A DNA stretch of 64,000 nt from Sphingomonas glacialis (GCF_014653575.1 NZ_BNAQ01000002.1:186001-250000); one strand, 5' to 3'. Shown: positions 47,544 through 58,981, counted from the first letter of the stretch. The notes: generated by a model not told the origin, from the letters alone. A program made the numbers and translations.

Positions 47544-48028
47544 GCGGCGGCGGCGAGCGGATACAGCATCGCGACGTTGCAGCGTTCGTATCGGGCGCCG
47601 AACTCCGCCATGATTCCCGCATCATGGCGGAAGCCGGCTTTCTCGTAGAGGCGGATCGCCGTCGCGCTCTTGGTATTGCTCAGCAGATACAGCCGCCGCG
47701 CGCCCATCGCCGTGGCGCGCGCGATGACGGCGTCGAGCAGGAACGCCCCCGCACCACGCCCGCGCGCGGTGTCGAGCACGCCCATCTTGGTCAGCTCATA
47801 TTGGTCCTGCCCGGTCCGCTGCAGCGCGCACGCGCCGACAATGCCGAGACCCGCCGCCTCGACGAACAGGATATCGCCGCCCGGCGCGATAATCCGCTCG
47901 AACGGATGTTCGAGCACATCGCGATCGGTCTGCTCGAGCCGATACATCGCGCCGATCCACTGCGCGTTGATGTCGTGGAAGGCGGGGGCAAGCGCGTCGC
48001 TATAGGCGTGAATCGTCAGGCCCGTCAT
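47537..48028 (-). CDS. GNAT-family N-acetyltransferase
   Basis: 163 residues. ITHAYSDALAPAFHDINAQWI-type N-terminus, ELTKMGVLDTARGRGAGAFLLDAVIARA (acetyl-CoA loop, RGRGAG) and LSNTKSATAIRLYEKAGFRH. This arrangement resembles uncharacterised GNATs fused to or near MarR regulators. It lies 23 nt downstream of manC on the same strand. Confidence 0.88.
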   Translation of the reverse strand: MTGLTIHAYSDALAPAFHDINAQWIGAMYRLEQTDRDVLEHPFERIIAPGGDILFVEAAGLGIVGACALQRTGQDQYELTKMGVLDTARGRGAGAFLLDAVIARATAMGARRLYLLSNTKSATAIRLYEKAGFRHDAGIMAEFGARYERCNVAMLYPLAAAAQ

Positions 48029-48051
48029 CGTCGCTTACCCCCTGCCCCGCC

Positions 48052-49107
48052 TTACTTCTTCTTCATCGCCTCGATCAGCGCCTTGACCTCCTGGCTCCGA
48101 CCGCTTGGCAGGATCAAGATGTCATTGCCGCTGGCAACGACGATCAGATTGTCGACCCCGACCATGGCGATCCGGACACCATCGCTGCGCACCAGGCAAT
48201 TGGTCGTGTCGATCGCGATCACTTCGCCTTGATGCGAATTGCCCGCAGCGTCGCGCTCGCTGATGTCCTGCAGCGCGTCCCAGCTGCCGAGATCGCTCCA
48301 GCCCATCTTCACCGGCACGACGGCAACGCGCTCGGCCTTTTCCATCACCGCGTAATCGATCGACTCTGCGGGCGAAGCAGCAAAAGCTTCGGCCTCGGGA
48401 TAGATCCGCTTGCCCTCGTGGCGCGCGTTTTCCATCGATGCCTTGCACGCGGTGAGCGTCTCGGGATCATGCTGCGCCAACGCTTCGAGATACGAATCGG
48501 CGCGGAACAGGAAAATACCACCGTTCCAGGCATGGTCGCCCGCGGCAAGCATCGCCTCCGCCGCGTCGCGCGGCGGCTTTTCGACAAACTTTGCGACGCG
48601 ATGGACGCCGGTCGCCAGTTTCTCGCCCATATGGATATAGCCGTAGCCCGTCTCGGGCGCATGCGGATCGATCCCGAAGGTGACAAGCCAGCCCTGCTGG
48701 ACCAGTGGCAACGCAGCTTCGATCGCGGCATGAAACGCCGGCACGTCGAGGATCACGTGATCCGACGGCATGATCAACAGCGCGGCGTCCCCCGACCCCG
48801 CCGCGATCGCTGCCAAAGCGATCGCCGGTGCGGTATTGCGCCCGATCGGCTCGAGGATAAGCGCATCGGCCGTGGCGGACGCTGCTTCGAGTTGCTCTTC
48901 CACCATCGCTGCATGCTTGGCATTGGCGACGACGATCGGCGCCCTGAACCGCGCGCCCTGGGCGCGACGGGCGGTAAGCTGGAGCATCGTTTCGTCGGAG
49001 GTCAGCGCCAGCATCTGCTTGGGCATGGCTGGCGTGGACATCGGCCACAGTCGCGTGCCCGACCCGCCCGATAGGATTACAGGGACAATGGTCTGTGGCT
49101 GTGGCAT
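48052..49107 (-). CDS. manC: Mannose-1-phosphate guanylyltransferase
   Basis: 351 residues. It makes GDP-mannose from mannose-1-phosphate and GTP. The pyrophosphorylase signature GGSGTRLWPMSTPAMPKQML, the EPIGRNTAPAIALAA loop and the FVEKP motif are present. It is the short form without the C-terminal phosphomannose isomerase domain. AGGAGG lies just upstream. Divergence from the XrtA-type sugar transferase suggests that GDP-mannose feeds an exopolysaccharide; the window lacks the other EPS genes. Confidence 0.93.
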   Translation of the reverse strand: MPQPQTIVPVILSGGSGTRLWPMSTPAMPKQMLALTSDETMLQLTARRAQGARFRAPIVVANAKHAAMVEEQLEAASATADALILEPIGRNTAPAIALAAIAAGSGDAALLIMPSDHVILDVPAFHAAIEAALPLVQQGWLVTFGIDPHAPETGYGYIHMGEKLATGVHRVAKFVEKPPRDAAEAMLAAGDHAWNGGIFLFRADSYLEALAQHDPETLTACKASMENARHEGKRIYPEAEAFAASPAESIDYAVMEKAERVAVVPVKMGWSDLGSWDALQDISERDAAGNSHQGEVIAIDTTNCLVRSDGVRIAMVGVDNLIVVASGNDILILPSGRSQEVKALIEAMKKK

Positions 49108-49198
49108 AAAGTTCCTCCTAGGTCGCGGCGCTGTAGCGGCTCGCGCGGCGGAAGGTAATCCCTTGTTCCATCCCGATCCGGCCCTTTTAGCTTTTCTT

Positions 49199-49244
49199 TG
49201 TCAATTTCTGCGACAGCGGCATGCCCGTGTCGGAATCGCTTACA
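49199..49244. promoter_or_regulatory. Tandem 17-bp symmetric sites between manC and the sugar transferase
   Basis: TGTCAATTTCTGCGACA (49199-49215) is a TGTC/GACA palindrome and TGTCGGAATCGCTTACA (49228-49244) is a second 17-mer with near-matching ends, 29 nt centre to centre. Two such sites in a divergent promoter region of an operon that encodes an NtrC-type regulator are good candidates for PrsR enhancer sites. No convincing sigma-54 -24/-12 element is visible. Confidence 0.45.
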
Positions 49245-49278
49245 TCCCCCGCGCGGGCGCGGACGAGGTCCACCGCTG

Positions 49279-50667
49279 ATGATCAGGTTGTTCAAGCACT
49301 ATATTCCCAACGCCGTGCTGCTGCTCGGGATGATCGACTTCGTCCTGCTGATCGCGGCGGGGGAGATCGGCTACACGCTGCGGATGGGCCAGTTGCTCAT
49401 GCCGATGACGCCGATGCAAGCGCGCATCCCGCAACTGCTGACCTTCGCCGCGTCGCTCGAAATAGCGATGGTCGCGGTTGGGGTGTACGGCGCGGGCGCG
49501 CTGCAGTCGTTGCGCTACGCGACGGCGCGGCTGCTCGTGGCGATTTCGCTTGGCGTGATCTTCCTGAGCGTCGTCTTCTTCCTCCTGCCGTCGGCGAGCT
49601 TCTGGCGGTCCAATCTGTTCTACGCGATGGGAATCGCCGCGCTGCTGCTGATCGCGCTGCGAATCCTCATCGGCAAGCTGATCGGCGGGCAGGCGTTCAA
49701 GCGGCGCGTCGTCGTGCTCGGTGCCGGCGCGCGCGCAGCGCGGCTCAAGGCGCTCGCGCAGACGCCGGGCGCGGGGTTCGTCGTCGTCGGCTATATCTCG
49801 ATGAGCGAGGCCGCGCGCGTCATTCCCGAGGCGATTGCGCGCGATGCGATCTATAACCTCGCCGATCACGTCGTCTTGCTCAACGCCAGCGAAGTCGTGC
49901 TCGCGCTCGAGGAACGCCGCAACGCCTTGCCGCTCAAGGACCTGCTGCGGATTAAGACCACCGGCGTCCACGTCAATGAAATCTCGACCTTCCTCGAACG
50001 CGAAACCGGCCGAGTCGACTTGCAAAGCGTCAACCCGAGCTGGCTGATCTTCTCCGACGGCTTTTCGTCCGGCCGTGTCTTCTCGAGCCTGTTCAAGCGC
50101 GTGTTCGACGTCACCGCGAGCCTTATCCTGCTCACGCTCACGCTCCCGCTGATCCTGCTCACGGCGATCGCGATCAAGCTCGAGAGCAAGGGGCCGGCGT
50201 TTTATCGGCAGCGCCGCGTCGGGCTTTACAATGTCGGCTTCGACTGCGTGAAACTGCGCTCGATGCGGATCGATGCCGAGGTCGCCGGGCAAGCCGTCTG
50301 GGCCGAAAAGAACGATCCGCGGATCACGCGCGTCGGGCGCATCATCCGCAAGCTCCGGATCGACGAACTGCCGCAGACCTGGTCGGTGCTCAAGGGCGAG
50401 ATGAGCTTTGTCGGCCCGCGGCCCGAGCGTCCGCAATTCGTCGAGGATCTCGAGCAACAGCTGCCCTATTACGCGGAACGGCACATGGTGAAGCCGGGGA
50501 TCACCGGCTGGGCGCAGATCAACTATCCGTACGGTGCGTCGATCGAGGACAGCCGGCAAAAGCTCGAATACGATCTCTATTACGCGAAGAACTATTCGCC
50601 CTTTCTCGATCTGTTGATCCTCCTGCAGACGGTCCGCGTCGTGTTGTGGCCAGAGGGCGCGCGATGA
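49279..50667 (+). CDS. XrtA/PEP-CTERM-type exopolysaccharide sugar transferase (TIGR03013-like)
   Basis: 462 residues. Four to five N-terminal TM helices, a Rossmann-like region (VVVLGAGARAARL), then a TM helix and the bacterial sugar transferase domain: KRVFDVTASLILL, GPAFYRQRRVGL, FDCVKLRSMRIDAE, RKLRIDELPQTWSVLKGEMSFVGPRPERP and KPGITGWAQI. It would load the first sugar phosphate onto undecaprenyl phosphate. The ATG at 49279 is used although an upstream frame exists. It overlaps prsK by ATGA. Confidence 0.93.
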   Translation: MIRLFKHYIPNAVLLLGMIDFVLLIAAGEIGYTLRMGQLLMPMTPMQARIPQLLTFAASLEIAMVAVGVYGAGALQSLRYATARLLVAISLGVIFLSVVFFLLPSASFWRSNLFYAMGIAALLLIALRILIGKLIGGQAFKRRVVVLGAGARAARLKALAQTPGAGFVVVGYISMSEAARVIPEAIARDAIYNLADHVVLLNASEVVLALEERRNALPLKDLLRIKTTGVHVNEISTFLERETGRVDLQSVNPSWLIFSDGFSSGRVFSSLFKRVFDVTASLILLTLTLPLILLTAIAIKLESKGPAFYRQRRVGLYNVGFDCVKLRSMRIDAEVAGQAVWAEKNDPRITRVGRIIRKLRIDELPQTWSVLKGEMSFVGPRPERPQFVEDLEQQLPYYAERHMVKPGITGWAQINYPYGASIEDSRQKLEYDLYYAKNYSPFLDLLILLQTVRVVLWPEGAR

Positions 50668-52712
50668 CGGGCACCGCCACGCTCATCCTGTGGAGCCATG
50701 CGCTCGCCGCCTTCCTCTTCGCGGGCGTCGCCGCGTCGCGGCTGCGCGAGCGCGGCAAGGGCCTGCCGCGTTTGCCGCTGGTCTGCGCGCTCGGGCTGAC
50801 CGCTTTGTGGGCACTGGCGGTCGCCGGGATCGAAGCGAGCGATGTCGTCACGCGCGTCGCCGAAGGACTGCGCAATCTTGCCTGGCTAGCCTTCATGCAT
50901 GCGCTCGTACGGCACGACCTCCCGGTGCGCGAGCGCCGCGCGATCGGCGTCATCTACGGCGTGGTCGCCCTAGTCAGCGCCGCCGGGATCGGGCTCGCGA
51001 TCCTCGAACAGGCCGTCGGCGTTACCCTAATTCCGCAAGTCGCCGCCGTGCGCTTGCTCCTGCGCAGCATGGTCGCGATCGTGGCGCTGTTGCTGGTCCA
51101 CCACCTTTACGCCACCGCCACGCCGCGCTCGCGCGCAGGGTTACGCCTGGTCGTCTTCGCGCTCGGGGCGATGTGGGGCATCGACTTGCTGCTCTATGTT
51201 TCGGCATATATCAGCGGCGGCGCACCGACCGCGCTGACGATCGGGCGCGGTTTCGTGATGGCGCTCGTCGCGCCGGTGCTCGCGGTCGCGGTCCAGCGCA
51301 ATGGCGAGTGGACGCTGCAAGTCTCGCGCACCGTCGCGTGGCAGACCGTCTCGTTCGCGGTGACCTTGCTCTACGCCGCGGTGATGTTCGTCGCGACCAG
51401 CGCGATCGCTTCGATCAGCGGCGACAATGCGCGGCTATGGCAGACCGCCTTCGTCTTCGGTTCGACCGCTGCCGGGGTGACGATCCTGTCGTCGCCATGG
51501 GTGCGCGCCTGGGCCAAGGTGAAGGTCTCCAAACACTTCTTCCGGCATCGCTACGATTATCGCGCCGAGTGGATCCGTTTCACCGACACGCTCGGGAAGC
51601 CCGACGATGCCGCCTCGCTCGACGCGCGGATCGTCAAGGCGGTCGCCGATCTTACCGATTCTCCCGCCGGGCTGTTGCTCGTGCCCGATGGCGCGGGACT
51701 CGGCGTCGGCGCCGGGTGGAATTGGGACGCGCCCAGCGCTGGCGCCGAGGCCGCGCTGGTCACGCATCTCGCAAGGACGGGGCGGATCGTCGAACTCGAT
51801 GCGGTCCGCGCCGATACGACCGACGCGGCGGAAAGCGCGAGCGTACCGATCTGGATGCTCGACAGCGATGGCTGGGTGTTGCTGCCGCTCGTCCATCTCG
51901 ACCGGCTGCAAGGCGCGATCCTTCTCGCCCGCCCGCCGATCGACCGCGCGCTCGACTGGGAGGATTTCGACCTGTTGCGCATCGCCGGACGCCAGGTCGC
52001 GAGCTATCTGGCGGAAGAGCGCGCGCAATCGGCGCTCGCCGAGGCCAAGCGCTTCGACGAATTCAACCGCCGCTTCGCCTTCATCCTGCACGACATCAAG
52101 AATCTCGTCAGCCAGTTGAGCCTCGTCGCGCGCAATGCCGAGCGCCATGCCGACAACCCGGCCTTCCGCGCCGACATGATCGCAACGCTGCAGGATTCGG
52201 CGGGGCGGATGAATGATTTGCTCGCGCGGCTGTCGCAGCATCATCACACGCGCGCCGAGGAGCTTCGCCCGGTCGAGGTGCTCGCGCTCGCCGAACTGGT
52301 CGCGGCGCGGCGACGCGCCCAGCATCCGGTCGTGGTGAGCGGCACACCCGTATTCGCACACGCCGATCCCTTCCGGCTCGAGCAAGCGCTCGGCCACCTG
52401 CTGCAGAATGCGATCGAGGCAAGCCCACCGACCGAACCCGTCACGCTCGCGGTTTCGGGCGATGCCAAGCGCGTATCGATCGCGGTGATCGACCAAGGCT
52501 GCGGGATGAGCCCGGCGTTCCTGCGCGAACAGCTCTTCAAGCCCTTCGCGTCGTCCAAACCGGGCGGCTTCGGCATCGGTGCGTTCGAGGCGCGGCAGCT
52601 GGCCGAGGCGATGGGCGGCAGCGTCGCGGTCGAAAGCCGCGAGGGCGCCGGCACGACTTTCCATGTCACGCTCACTGCAGCGCGGACGATCTCGCTGGAC
52701 CAGGCCGCATGA
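50664..52712 (+). CDS. prsK: XrtA/PEP-CTERM system histidine kinase PrsK
   Basis: 682 residues. Eight or nine N-terminal TM helices (about 1-280), a GAF-like middle (about 310-455) and a kinase core with H476 in FAFILHDIKNLVSQLSLVARNAERH, N box (LLQNAIEAS) and G boxes (DQGCGMS, GGFGIGAFEARQLAE). The long multispanning sensor with this H box is the PrsK pattern. Start ATG 50664 overlaps the upstream stop; prsR starts within its own stop. The signal it reads is unknown. Confidence 0.92.
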   Translation: MTGTATLILWSHALAAFLFAGVAASRLRERGKGLPRLPLVCALGLTALWALAVAGIEASDVVTRVAEGLRNLAWLAFMHALVRHDLPVRERRAIGVIYGVVALVSAAGIGLAILEQAVGVTLIPQVAAVRLLLRSMVAIVALLLVHHLYATATPRSRAGLRLVVFALGAMWGIDLLLYVSAYISGGAPTALTIGRGFVMALVAPVLAVAVQRNGEWTLQVSRTVAWQTVSFAVTLLYAAVMFVATSAIASISGDNARLWQTAFVFGSTAAGVTILSSPWVRAWAKVKVSKHFFRHRYDYRAEWIRFTDTLGKPDDAASLDARIVKAVADLTDSPAGLLLVPDGAGLGVGAGWNWDAPSAGAEAALVTHLARTGRIVELDAVRADTTDAAESASVPIWMLDSDGWVLLPLVHLDRLQGAILLARPPIDRALDWEDFDLLRIAGRQVASYLAEERAQSALAEAKRFDEFNRRFAFILHDIKNLVSQLSLVARNAERHADNPAFRADMIATLQDSAGRMNDLLARLSQHHHTRAEELRPVEVLALAELVAARRRAQHPVVVSGTPVFAHADPFRLEQALGHLLQNAIEASPPTEPVTLAVSGDAKRVSIAVIDQGCGMSPAFLREQLFKPFASSKPGGFGIGAFEARQLAEAMGGSVAVESREGAGTTFHVTLTAARTISLDQAA

Positions 52713-54058
52713 CCGACAAACCCAAATTGCTGATCGTCGAGGACGATCTCGGCCTGCAGCGCCAGTTGCGCTGGGCGTATGAAGGCTATTCTGTCGTCAC
52801 CGCGGTCGATCGCACTACCGCGCTCGACGCGATCCGCGCCGAGGAGCCCGCGGTCGTCACGCTCGATCTCGGCCTGCCGCCAGACCCCGACGGCACCAGC
52901 GAAGGCTTTGCCACGCTTGCCGAAATCCTTCGGCTCAAGCCCGATACCAAAGTGATCGTCGCATCTGGCCACGGCGCACGCGACAGCGCGCGCCAGGCGA
53001 TCGCCGATGGCGCGTGGGACTTCTATGCCAAGCCGATCGACATCGACGCGCTCGGCCTGATCGTCGCGCGCGCGTTCCACGTTCACGCGCTCGAAGCCGA
53101 AAACCGCCGTCTTGCTGCGCGCAGCAGCGGTACCGGGCTCGGCGGCATGATCACCGCGAGCCCCGAAATGCTCAAGGTCACACGCACGATCGAACGCGTC
53201 GCGGGTGCCGACGTGTCGGTGATGCTGCTCGGCGCGAGCGGCACGGGCAAGGAACTGCTCGCGCGCGGCCTGCACGATGCCAGCCCGCGCGCGAAGGGCG
53301 CGTTCGTCGCGATCAACTGCGCCGCCATCCCCGAGACCTTGCTCGAAAGCGAGCTGTTCGGCCACGAAAAGGGGGCGTTCACCGGCGCGGTCAAGACCAC
53401 CGAAGGCAAGATCGAACAAGCACAGGGCGGCACGCTGTTCCTCGACGAAATCGGCGACGTGCCGCTGCCGCTCCAGGTCAAGCTGCTACGCTTCCTGCAG
53501 GAGCGCACGATCGAGCGGATCGGCGGCCGCAAGGCGATCGCGGTCGACACACGGATCGTGTGCGCGACGCACCAGGACGTCGACGCGATGGTCGCGGCGG
53601 GCACGTTCCGCGAGGATCTCTACTATCGCCTCGCCGAGATCGTCGTACGCATCCCCGCGCTCGCCGAACGCAGCGGCGACGCTGCCCTGCTCGCGCAGCA
53701 TTTCCTCAAACTCTATGCCGCGTCGATGCGCTCGGGGGTCACCGGCCTCGCGCCCGACGCACGCGCGGCGATCGCGTCGTGGCCATGGCCGGGCAATGTC
53801 CGCGAGCTCGAGAACCGCATGAAGCGCGCCGTGATCATGGCCGAGGGCAAGCTCGTGACCGCCGCCGATCTCGATCTTGCCGAGGGTCGCGACGAGCTGC
53901 CGCTCAATCTGCGCGCAGCGCGTGAAGGCGCCGACCGCGCGACGATCACCCAGGCGCTGGCCCGCGCCGAGGGCAATATTTCCAACACTGCCAAATTGTT
54001 GGGCGTCAGCCGACCGACGCTCTATGATCTGCTGAAGAGCTATGACCTGCATGCATAA
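52709..54058 (+). CDS. prsR: PEP-CTERM system sigma-54-dependent response regulator PrsR
   Basis: 449 residues, NtrC type. Receiver domain with D53 (VVTLDLGLPPDPDG), AAA+ domain with Walker A GASGTGKE, the sigma-54 contact motif GAFTGA and Walker B GGTLFLDEIGD, and a C-terminal Fis-type helix-turn-helix (ISNTAKLLGVSRPTLYDLLKSY). It would activate sigma-54 promoters of exosortase and PEP-CTERM genes. Its start overlaps prsK by 4 nt and its end overlaps prsT by 17 nt. Confidence 0.94.
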   Translation: MTDKPKLLIVEDDLGLQRQLRWAYEGYSVVTAVDRTTALDAIRAEEPAVVTLDLGLPPDPDGTSEGFATLAEILRLKPDTKVIVASGHGARDSARQAIADGAWDFYAKPIDIDALGLIVARAFHVHALEAENRRLAARSSGTGLGGMITASPEMLKVTRTIERVAGADVSVMLLGASGTGKELLARGLHDASPRAKGAFVAINCAAIPETLLESELFGHEKGAFTGAVKTTEGKIEQAQGGTLFLDEIGDVPLPLQVKLLRFLQERTIERIGGRKAIAVDTRIVCATHQDVDAMVAAGTFREDLYYRLAEIVVRIPALAERSGDAALLAQHFLKLYAASMRSGVTGLAPDARAAIASWPWPGNVRELENRMKRAVIMAEGKLVTAADLDLAEGRDELPLNLRAAREGADRATITQALARAEGNISNTAKLLGVSRPTLYDLLKSYDLHA

Positions 54059-56096
54059 GTCCCTGCCGTATCTCCTCGGATCGGTCGCCACGATAGCCGC
54101 TGCGGGCCTGCTCGCGGTCGGATGCAGCGCGCCGGCGCGCGCCGATGCCACCACCGCCCGCACCGAGCTCGCGCTGAGCGCGAAGGCGCTCGGAATCGGA
54201 AACTACAGTGCCGCGCGCAACCATGCCCAAGCCGCGATCAAGGCGGATCCGAAATCGGGGCTCGCGCATGCGATGCTCGCGCGCAGCTTCGTGTCGGTCG
54301 GCGACGGGATCGCCGCGGAGGGCGAAGTCATGCGCGCTCGTGCGGCCGGATTCGATCCGGCCCGCACGCATCATTTGCTCGCACAGGCCTGGCTGCTTCA
54401 GGGGCAAGCCAACCGCGCGCTCACCGAGGCTGGCAAGGCGCCGCCGCGCTATGCCGGCTACGCAATTCGCGTCGGCGCTCACGCCTTGGCGGCGGGGGGC
54501 GATCCGGCGCGCGCGCAAGGCGTGCTCGCCACGCTGCTCGCCGATACGCCGAACGACAGCTTCGCCTGGTCCGATCTTGGCCGCATCCAGTATCAGATGG
54601 GCAATCTCGCAGGCGCGATCAGCGCCGCGCAGCGCGCGACCGCCGCGAACGCCAACAATGTCGAGGCGCTGACGCTGCGCGGCGAACTCGTCCGCGCGCA
54701 ATATGGGCTGGTCGCGGCGCTTCCGTGGTTCGAGGCCGCGCTCGCGCACGACGCCTATTACGTCCCCGCCTTGATCGAATATGCCGCGACGCTCGGCGAG
54801 GTCGGGCGCTATCAGGACATGCTCGCCGCGACGCGCAAGGCGCTCGCCGCGCGCCCGGGCAGCGTGCAAGCGCTCTATCTCCAGGCGGTGCTCGCCGCGC
54901 GCGCCGGCAAGGACGATCTGGCACGCCAGCTGATGGCCCGCACCAAGGGCCAGCTCGACGCCATGCCCGGCGCGCTGCTGCTCAACGGGACGCTCGCGTA
55001 CAAGGCCGGCGTGTACCAGCAGGCGATCGATTCCTGGACGCTGCTCGTCGGCCAGCAACCCACCAACATCGTCGCGCGGCGGTTGCTCGGCGCCGCCCTG
55101 CTGCGCTCGGGCGATGCGCGCGGCGCGCTCGATATGCTCAAGCCGATCGCGCTCCGGGCCGATGCCGACAGCTATACGCTGTCGCTCGTCGGGCGCGCGT
55201 TCGAACAGTCGGGCGAGCGCGACTGGGCGGCGACATATCTCGACCGCTCGGCGCTTCCCGTGCAGGTCGGGTCGACGCCATTCGGCACCGATGACGGTCT
55301 GGCCGGATTGAGCCTCGCCGCACACACCGCGCCCGACGAGCCGGTCGCGCAGCTTGGGCTGGTACGCGGCCTGCTCGAAGCGGGGGATACCGCCGCCGCG
55401 CTCGCCAAGGCGCAGAGCCTCGTCGCGCTGACACCGGGCGCGCCCAGCGCTTATCTCGCGCTTGGCGACACGCTGATGGCGATGAACCGCGCAGGCGACG
55501 CCGCCAATGCCTATCGCCACGCGATCGACATCCGCTTCGACGAACCGACGATGCTGCGCACGGTCGATGCGCTCGACCGCGCGGGCCGCCGCGCCGAGGC
55601 CGCGAATGTCCTCGCCTTGTTCGTGTCGCAAAACCCGCAGAACATCGCGGGCCAGCGCCTCACCGCGCATTGGCAGATCGCCGGCGGCGATTGGGACGCG
55701 GCGATCGAGACGCTCGAAAGCTTGCGGCAGCGGATCGGCAATCGCGACGCGGCTTTGCTCGCCGAACTGTCCTATGCCTATACCGGCGAAGGCGATGCGG
55801 TGACGGGCGGCGTGTTCGGCAAGGCCGCCTATGCGCTCGCGCCGATGAACCCGGCGACGACCGATGCCTATGGCTGGGCGCTGTACCAGCAGGGCAAGAG
55901 CGCGCTGGCTTTGCAACTGCTCGAAAAAGCCGCGTCGATCGCACCCGAGAAGTCGGAACTGCGCTGGCACCTTGGCCAGGCCTATGCCGATCTCGATCGC
56001 AATGCCGAGGCCAAGACGCAGATCCGCGCGGCGCTTGCCGATCCGAGCTTCGAGGATCGTGCCGCGGCGCTCGCGGCGCTGAAAGTGCTCGGCTAG
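54042..56096 (+). CDS. prsT: XrtA/PEP-CTERM system TPR lipoprotein PrsT
   Basis: 684 residues. Lipoprotein signal peptide with lipobox LLAVGC, then about 15 tetratricopeptide-like helical pairs (for example NYSAARNHAQAAIKADP, YQMGNLAGAISAAQRATAANANN, RAGDAANAYRHAIDI) to the end. It completes the prsK-prsR-prsT order. The start at 54042 overlaps prsR; an ATG at 54051 (MHKSLPYLL) would also work and gives a cleaner signal peptide. Likely a periplasmic scaffold for export or assembly. Confidence 0.92.
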   Translation: MTCMHKSLPYLLGSVATIAAAGLLAVGCSAPARADATTARTELALSAKALGIGNYSAARNHAQAAIKADPKSGLAHAMLARSFVSVGDGIAAEGEVMRARAAGFDPARTHHLLAQAWLLQGQANRALTEAGKAPPRYAGYAIRVGAHALAAGGDPARAQGVLATLLADTPNDSFAWSDLGRIQYQMGNLAGAISAAQRATAANANNVEALTLRGELVRAQYGLVAALPWFEAALAHDAYYVPALIEYAATLGEVGRYQDMLAATRKALAARPGSVQALYLQAVLAARAGKDDLARQLMARTKGQLDAMPGALLLNGTLAYKAGVYQQAIDSWTLLVGQQPTNIVARRLLGAALLRSGDARGALDMLKPIALRADADSYTLSLVGRAFEQSGERDWAATYLDRSALPVQVGSTPFGTDDGLAGLSLAAHTAPDEPVAQLGLVRGLLEAGDTAAALAKAQSLVALTPGAPSAYLALGDTLMAMNRAGDAANAYRHAIDIRFDEPTMLRTVDALDRAGRRAEAANVLALFVSQNPQNIAGQRLTAHWQIAGGDWDAAIETLESLRQRIGNRDAALLAELSYAYTGEGDAVTGGVFGKAAYALAPMNPATTDAYGWALYQQGKSALALQLLEKAASIAPEKSELRWHLGQAYADLDRNAEAKTQIRAALADPSFEDRAAALAALKVLG

Positions 56097-56185
56097 CCGC
56101 GCGATCGCGGCCGCGGGTATGCCATGCAGAGGCGACGCGCTGGCTCAACTAGCGAAGCCGCCGCCCGCAGTGTAGCAGGCGCGGC

Positions 56186-57010
56186 ATGACCGAGCCCAGC
56201 ACCGACCCCCTCGCCCGCATCGCCGCCGCGCTCGAACGCCTTGCACCGCCACTGCCCGCAAGCGCCGATCCGCTCGCGCACCCGGCTTATGTGTGGCGTG
56301 GCACAGTGCTGGAACCGGTGCGCGACTTCCGTCCCTTGCCGCTGGAACGGCTTCACGGCGTCGATGCGCAGCGCCGCGCGATGCTCGACAATGCGCGCCA
56401 TCTGGCGGTCAAGGCCGCAGCGCACGACGTGCTGCTGTGGGGCGCGCGCGGTACCGGCAAGTCCGCGCTGGTCAAGGCGGTGACCGGCGCGGTGCAGGCC
56501 GAGGGCGGCGCGCTGGCGCTGGTCGAGATCGTGACGGCGCAGCTCGACACGCTGCCCGCGTTGTTCGCCCTGATCGCCGAGTGCCCCCGTGCGTTCCTGC
56601 TGTTCATCGACGATCTCGGATTCGACGCCGCCGCCGACGGGCGCGCCTTGCGCTCGATGCTCGATGGCGGGGCGGAAGCGCGGCCGGCCAATGCCCGGCT
56701 CGTCGTCACCTCGAACCGCCGCCATCTCGTCCCGCGCGAGATGATCGACCAGCCGAATGCGGTGAACCCGCGCGATGCCGCCGACGACGCGCTGGCCCTC
56801 GCCGATCGCTTCGGGCTGAGCCTTGGTTTTCACGTGGTCGACCAGGAAGGGTATTTGGCGATCGTCGCGAGCTATGCGCAGGCGTATGCATTGCCGTTCG
56901 ATCCGATGGATGCTGTCGGTTTTGCCACGCGGCGTGGCGCGCGCTCGGGGCGCGTCGCGTGGCATTACATCGTCGATCTGGCCGGGCGGAATGGGCGAGC
57001 GCTGGGGTAA
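56186..57010 (+). CDS. DUF815 AAA-type ATPase
   Basis: 274 residues. LLWGARGTGKSALVKAV is the Walker A site and FLLFIDDLGFD the Walker B site; NARLVVTSNRRHLVPREM with DRFGLSLGFHVVDQEGYL follow, as in DUF815 proteins. Family members lie next to varied genes and the substrate is unknown. A GGCGCGGC purine-poor leader precedes it, so the start rests on family length. It ends in a hairpin pair. Confidence 0.92.
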   Translation: MTEPSTDPLARIAAALERLAPPLPASADPLAHPAYVWRGTVLEPVRDFRPLPLERLHGVDAQRRAMLDNARHLAVKAAAHDVLLWGARGTGKSALVKAVTGAVQAEGGALALVEIVTAQLDTLPALFALIAECPRAFLLFIDDLGFDAAADGRALRSMLDGGAEARPANARLVVTSNRRHLVPREMIDQPNAVNPRDAADDALALADRFGLSLGFHVVDQEGYLAIVASYAQAYALPFDPMDAVGFATRRGARSGRVAWHYIVDLAGRNGRALG

Positions 57011-57024
57011 CGGAGTCGCCCCGC

Positions 57025-57161
57025 CCTCTCCCGCATGCGGGAGAGGCTACGGAGACTTGGTTCGCCTCCTTCAGGCGGACCTAGTCGCAGTCGGTGAGGG
57101 CCTTCTGTCGCGCTTGAAGAAGAAGGCCCTCACCCAACCCTCTCCCGCAAGCGGGAGAGGG
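57025..57161. repeat. Inverted pair of hairpin repeats between convergent genes
   Basis: Four stems: CCTCTCCCGC palindrome (57025-57046), a small CGCCTCCTTCAGGCGG stem (about 57063-57078), GGTGAGGGCCTTCT with AGAAGGCCCTCACC (57093-57134) and CCCTCTCCCGC-AA-GCGGGAGAGGG (57138-57161). The outer stems are inverted copies of each other, making a long cruciform-like unit between the DUF815 and ABC-F genes, which end towards each other. Confidence 0.8.
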
Positions 57162-57187
57162 CTAGGAACGATAGATCGCCCGCAGGC

Positions 57188-58981
<1,794 letters not shown>

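Noticed and set aside
49160-49185. Sigma-54-like TGGAAC...TTACC before manC on the minus strand
   Set aside because: The -12 GC is missing (TA instead), so the match is too weak to call a promoter.
57025-57161. CRISPR-like repeats
   Set aside because: The copies are inverted, not direct, spacers are not uniform, and no cas genes are present.
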